From the NCBI GenBank assembly GCA_029959195.1, contig CP114119.1, positions 2,790,001 to 2,854,000 on the forward strand: DNA of 64,000 nt, in the 5' to 3' direction. The notes under the pieces were generated by a model. The model did no database searches, was not told where the DNA came from, and worked only from the letters and a program-made list of their open reading frames with translations. Of this stretch, positions 62,424-64,000 are shown piece by piece. Positions within the stretch are counted from its first letter, which is position 1. Every line of letters begins with the position of its first letter. This stretch comes from Dictyophora rubrovolvata (Eukaryota; Basidiomycota; Agaricomycetes; Phallales; Phallaceae). Both the position numbers and the translations under genes were made by a program.

Positions 62424-63027
62424 GCATCAGAGCACAGAGGAGAATGGTCTTAGAAATAAAGCTTGGACCGAGCGGGCATAGTCTAGCGTAACTTCCATAG
62501 TATGTAACTGTCCCCACAAAAGGACTTAGATCAAAGTGCGAAGAGGCAGTGAATCGATGTTATGTAATGGACTACAACTGACAAGCAACGCTGGATATTA
62601 AGGAGAGGTGGTCTTGTACTCGACAGTCGATATGATATATAAAATATCATCACATCATTCAAGCTGCAAATTTGATCCGAACATAGTAAAATTCTACGGA
62701 GTTTATCAATATCATTAATAATCTGCTATATCGTTGTGTTAAAGGAACGTACCGTTTCATTATTCATCAATTCGAGCCAATGAATTTGTATAATATCCTT
62801 GGAACAAGACTAGAAAGGTGTTCAGGATGGTGCTATTTAAGAGATTTGAATAACGTTCAGCAAGGACAACAGAGTGACACGAATGAGACCTGATATGCAT
62901 TCTAGATGAAACTTAAGTTAAAATCCAGGCGATAAGCAAAAAAGAAAGAAAACGTACCATCACCATTCCCATCCCCATCATGCAGAGCTAGCAAGACAAC
63001 TTTAGATTTGTGCGTGGTGACGCCGTT

Positions 63028-63255
63028 CTAGTATCTACCGGTACTGACCAAGGCTTCCCCACCGACTTTAGGTCCTTTAACCATACCTCGTCCACGGGCC
63101 ATTCTCCAAGCACTCTCCAACATAGGAAAAAGCTTGGCTTTGAACGTACGAGATCGATGAGCGGAAGTGGAAAAAGGTACTTTGACAAGAAAAGGAAGCA
63201 TCCTGAGGGGAAGATGTACTTGCACCGCTGTTTGTGCTGTCGAGTTGGATGTCAA
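63028..63255 (-). CDS. Hypothetical ORF, possible 5' exon with mitochondrial-targeting-like start
   Basis: The frame begins MTSNSTAQTAVQVHLPLRML, followed by PFLVKVPFSTSAHRSRTFKA and a basic MARGRGMVKGPKVGG stretch. The absence of acidic residues and the abundance of Arg, Ser and hydrophobics in the first 40 residues resemble a mitochondrial presequence. A donor-like GTCAGT lies near its end. A link to 62139-62423 is conjecture. Confidence 0.3.
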   Translation of the reverse strand: MTSNSTAQTAVQVHLPLRMLPFLVKVPFSTSAHRSRTFKAKLFPMLESAWRMARGRGMVKGPKVGGEALVSTGRY

Positions 63256-64000
63256 GTGGGCATGTAGCTTTAGACGGAAGTAGGCTGTGGGATGTCTCTT
63301 AGAATTAAAACCAAGCGAACTAATGCTTGTGAAAGGACAAACCGTAGTAAATTGTAACGAACGTTCCTAAAAATGCCGAGCTCCTGATCGTCCCTCCAAA
63401 CGCTCTTTGTAGCATTTCTTGGGGGTGCTGTAAAAAGAATCTACGTTTGAAAAGGAGAGGGGGTATGAAATGCAAAGCTCCATAGAAAGGTATCTAAAAG
63501 TATGATGAGCTGTAACACGACATTCAGACGGAAAAATGAAAATGAAAATGATCGTACACTCCATCCAAACACTTCGAGAGAGGCTTTTATACTATGCAGT
63601 GTACAGCTTGTCTCTGATGGTAAACGCGAGAGTTCCAGTTCCTGTTCATAACGAAAAGAGCAACAATCAGTCGTTGGATATGTCCATTCAAGAATCAACT
63701 GACGCATTCCACCATGTAAAGCATGTCGAAAACACTCGTTTAAATCCGAAAGATCAACTGCCAGCTCCCCTCTATCCCGCCATACCATTCTGCGAGCATC
63801 TTGCCATCTTTCTTGATCATTGGCTAAGGCGGCGAGGTGGCCCAAGTGGTTACTTGCACTAAAGCGCCAAAGGCCCCATTAGCACCCATAGGTTTCGCGT
63901 CTACACTCACACTCCGTACAGTTCATACCGCGGCATTCCTTCCAAGATCCTTCCGTCACGCCATTAGATCCGGACCGTATCAGGTCGAGTGCGTTATATA

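Larger units (their letters stand above)
60898..64000. other. Window end, weak coding signal only
   Basis: No complete gene can be assembled. Two minus-strand stretches with coding-like composition (62139-62423 and 63028-63255) are listed separately. Several plus-strand frames of 60-110 codons show no features. A gene continuing beyond 64000 is possible on the minus strand. Confidence 0.45.

Overview
The window is nuclear DNA from a filamentous basidiomycete, most likely an Agaricomycete. The evidence is dense GT-AG introns of about 50-65 nt, micro-exons, and gene families typical of mushrooms: DUF6533-type membrane proteins, an F-box-like protein, a Het-C protein, and P450 and GMC oxidoreductases. 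No organelle, viral, bacterial or CRISPR signature was seen. Exon models were built by hand from reading frame, splice sites and family motifs, with no database search.

Region 1 (1-12.1 kb) is a metabolic block. A cytochrome P450 gene followed by a GMC (FAD) oxidoreductase gene occurs twice on the + strand, in the same order and orientation. The two units are a tandem segmental duplication with shared intron positions and alignable flanks. The first P450 is cut by the window edge, and all four reading frames look open. A divergent seven-helix membrane protein gene (4.6-5.9 kb, - strand) sits between the copies.

Region 2 (12.1-21.7 kb) holds a small SAM methyltransferase and a very large, low-complexity homeodomain protein gene, both on the - strand. 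The homeodomain gene appears to carry two homeodomains. The first is interrupted by an intron of about 1.2 kb and has a 2-nt frame discrepancy in its recognition helix.

Region 3 (21.7-34.8 kb) is a gene-poor stretch of about 13 kb with no gene I can support, only simple repeats and a G/C-rich patch. A hairpin-forming repeat lies at its end.

Region 4 (34.8-47.2 kb) is gene-dense. It has a polytopic membrane protein, a DUF6533-type protein, a 19-exon Het-C gene, a small lysine-rich orphan and an F-box-like protein.

Region 5 (47.2-64 kb) has a truncated DUF6533 relic next to a non-autonomous terminal-inverted-repeat transposon and a beta-lactamase-fold serine hydrolase gene with about three apparent frameshifts. 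It then has a methyltransferase with a long disordered tail, another DUF6533-type gene, and a poorly coding end region.

P450 and GMC enzymes often act in sequence on one small molecule, so the duplicated pair may be a two-step oxidation module. No terpene synthase, PKS or NRPS core gene is visible in the window. The rest looks like ordinary chromosomal neighbourhood with local family expansion and decay. Several 1-2 nt frame breaks in otherwise conserved genes may be real decay or residual assembly indels.
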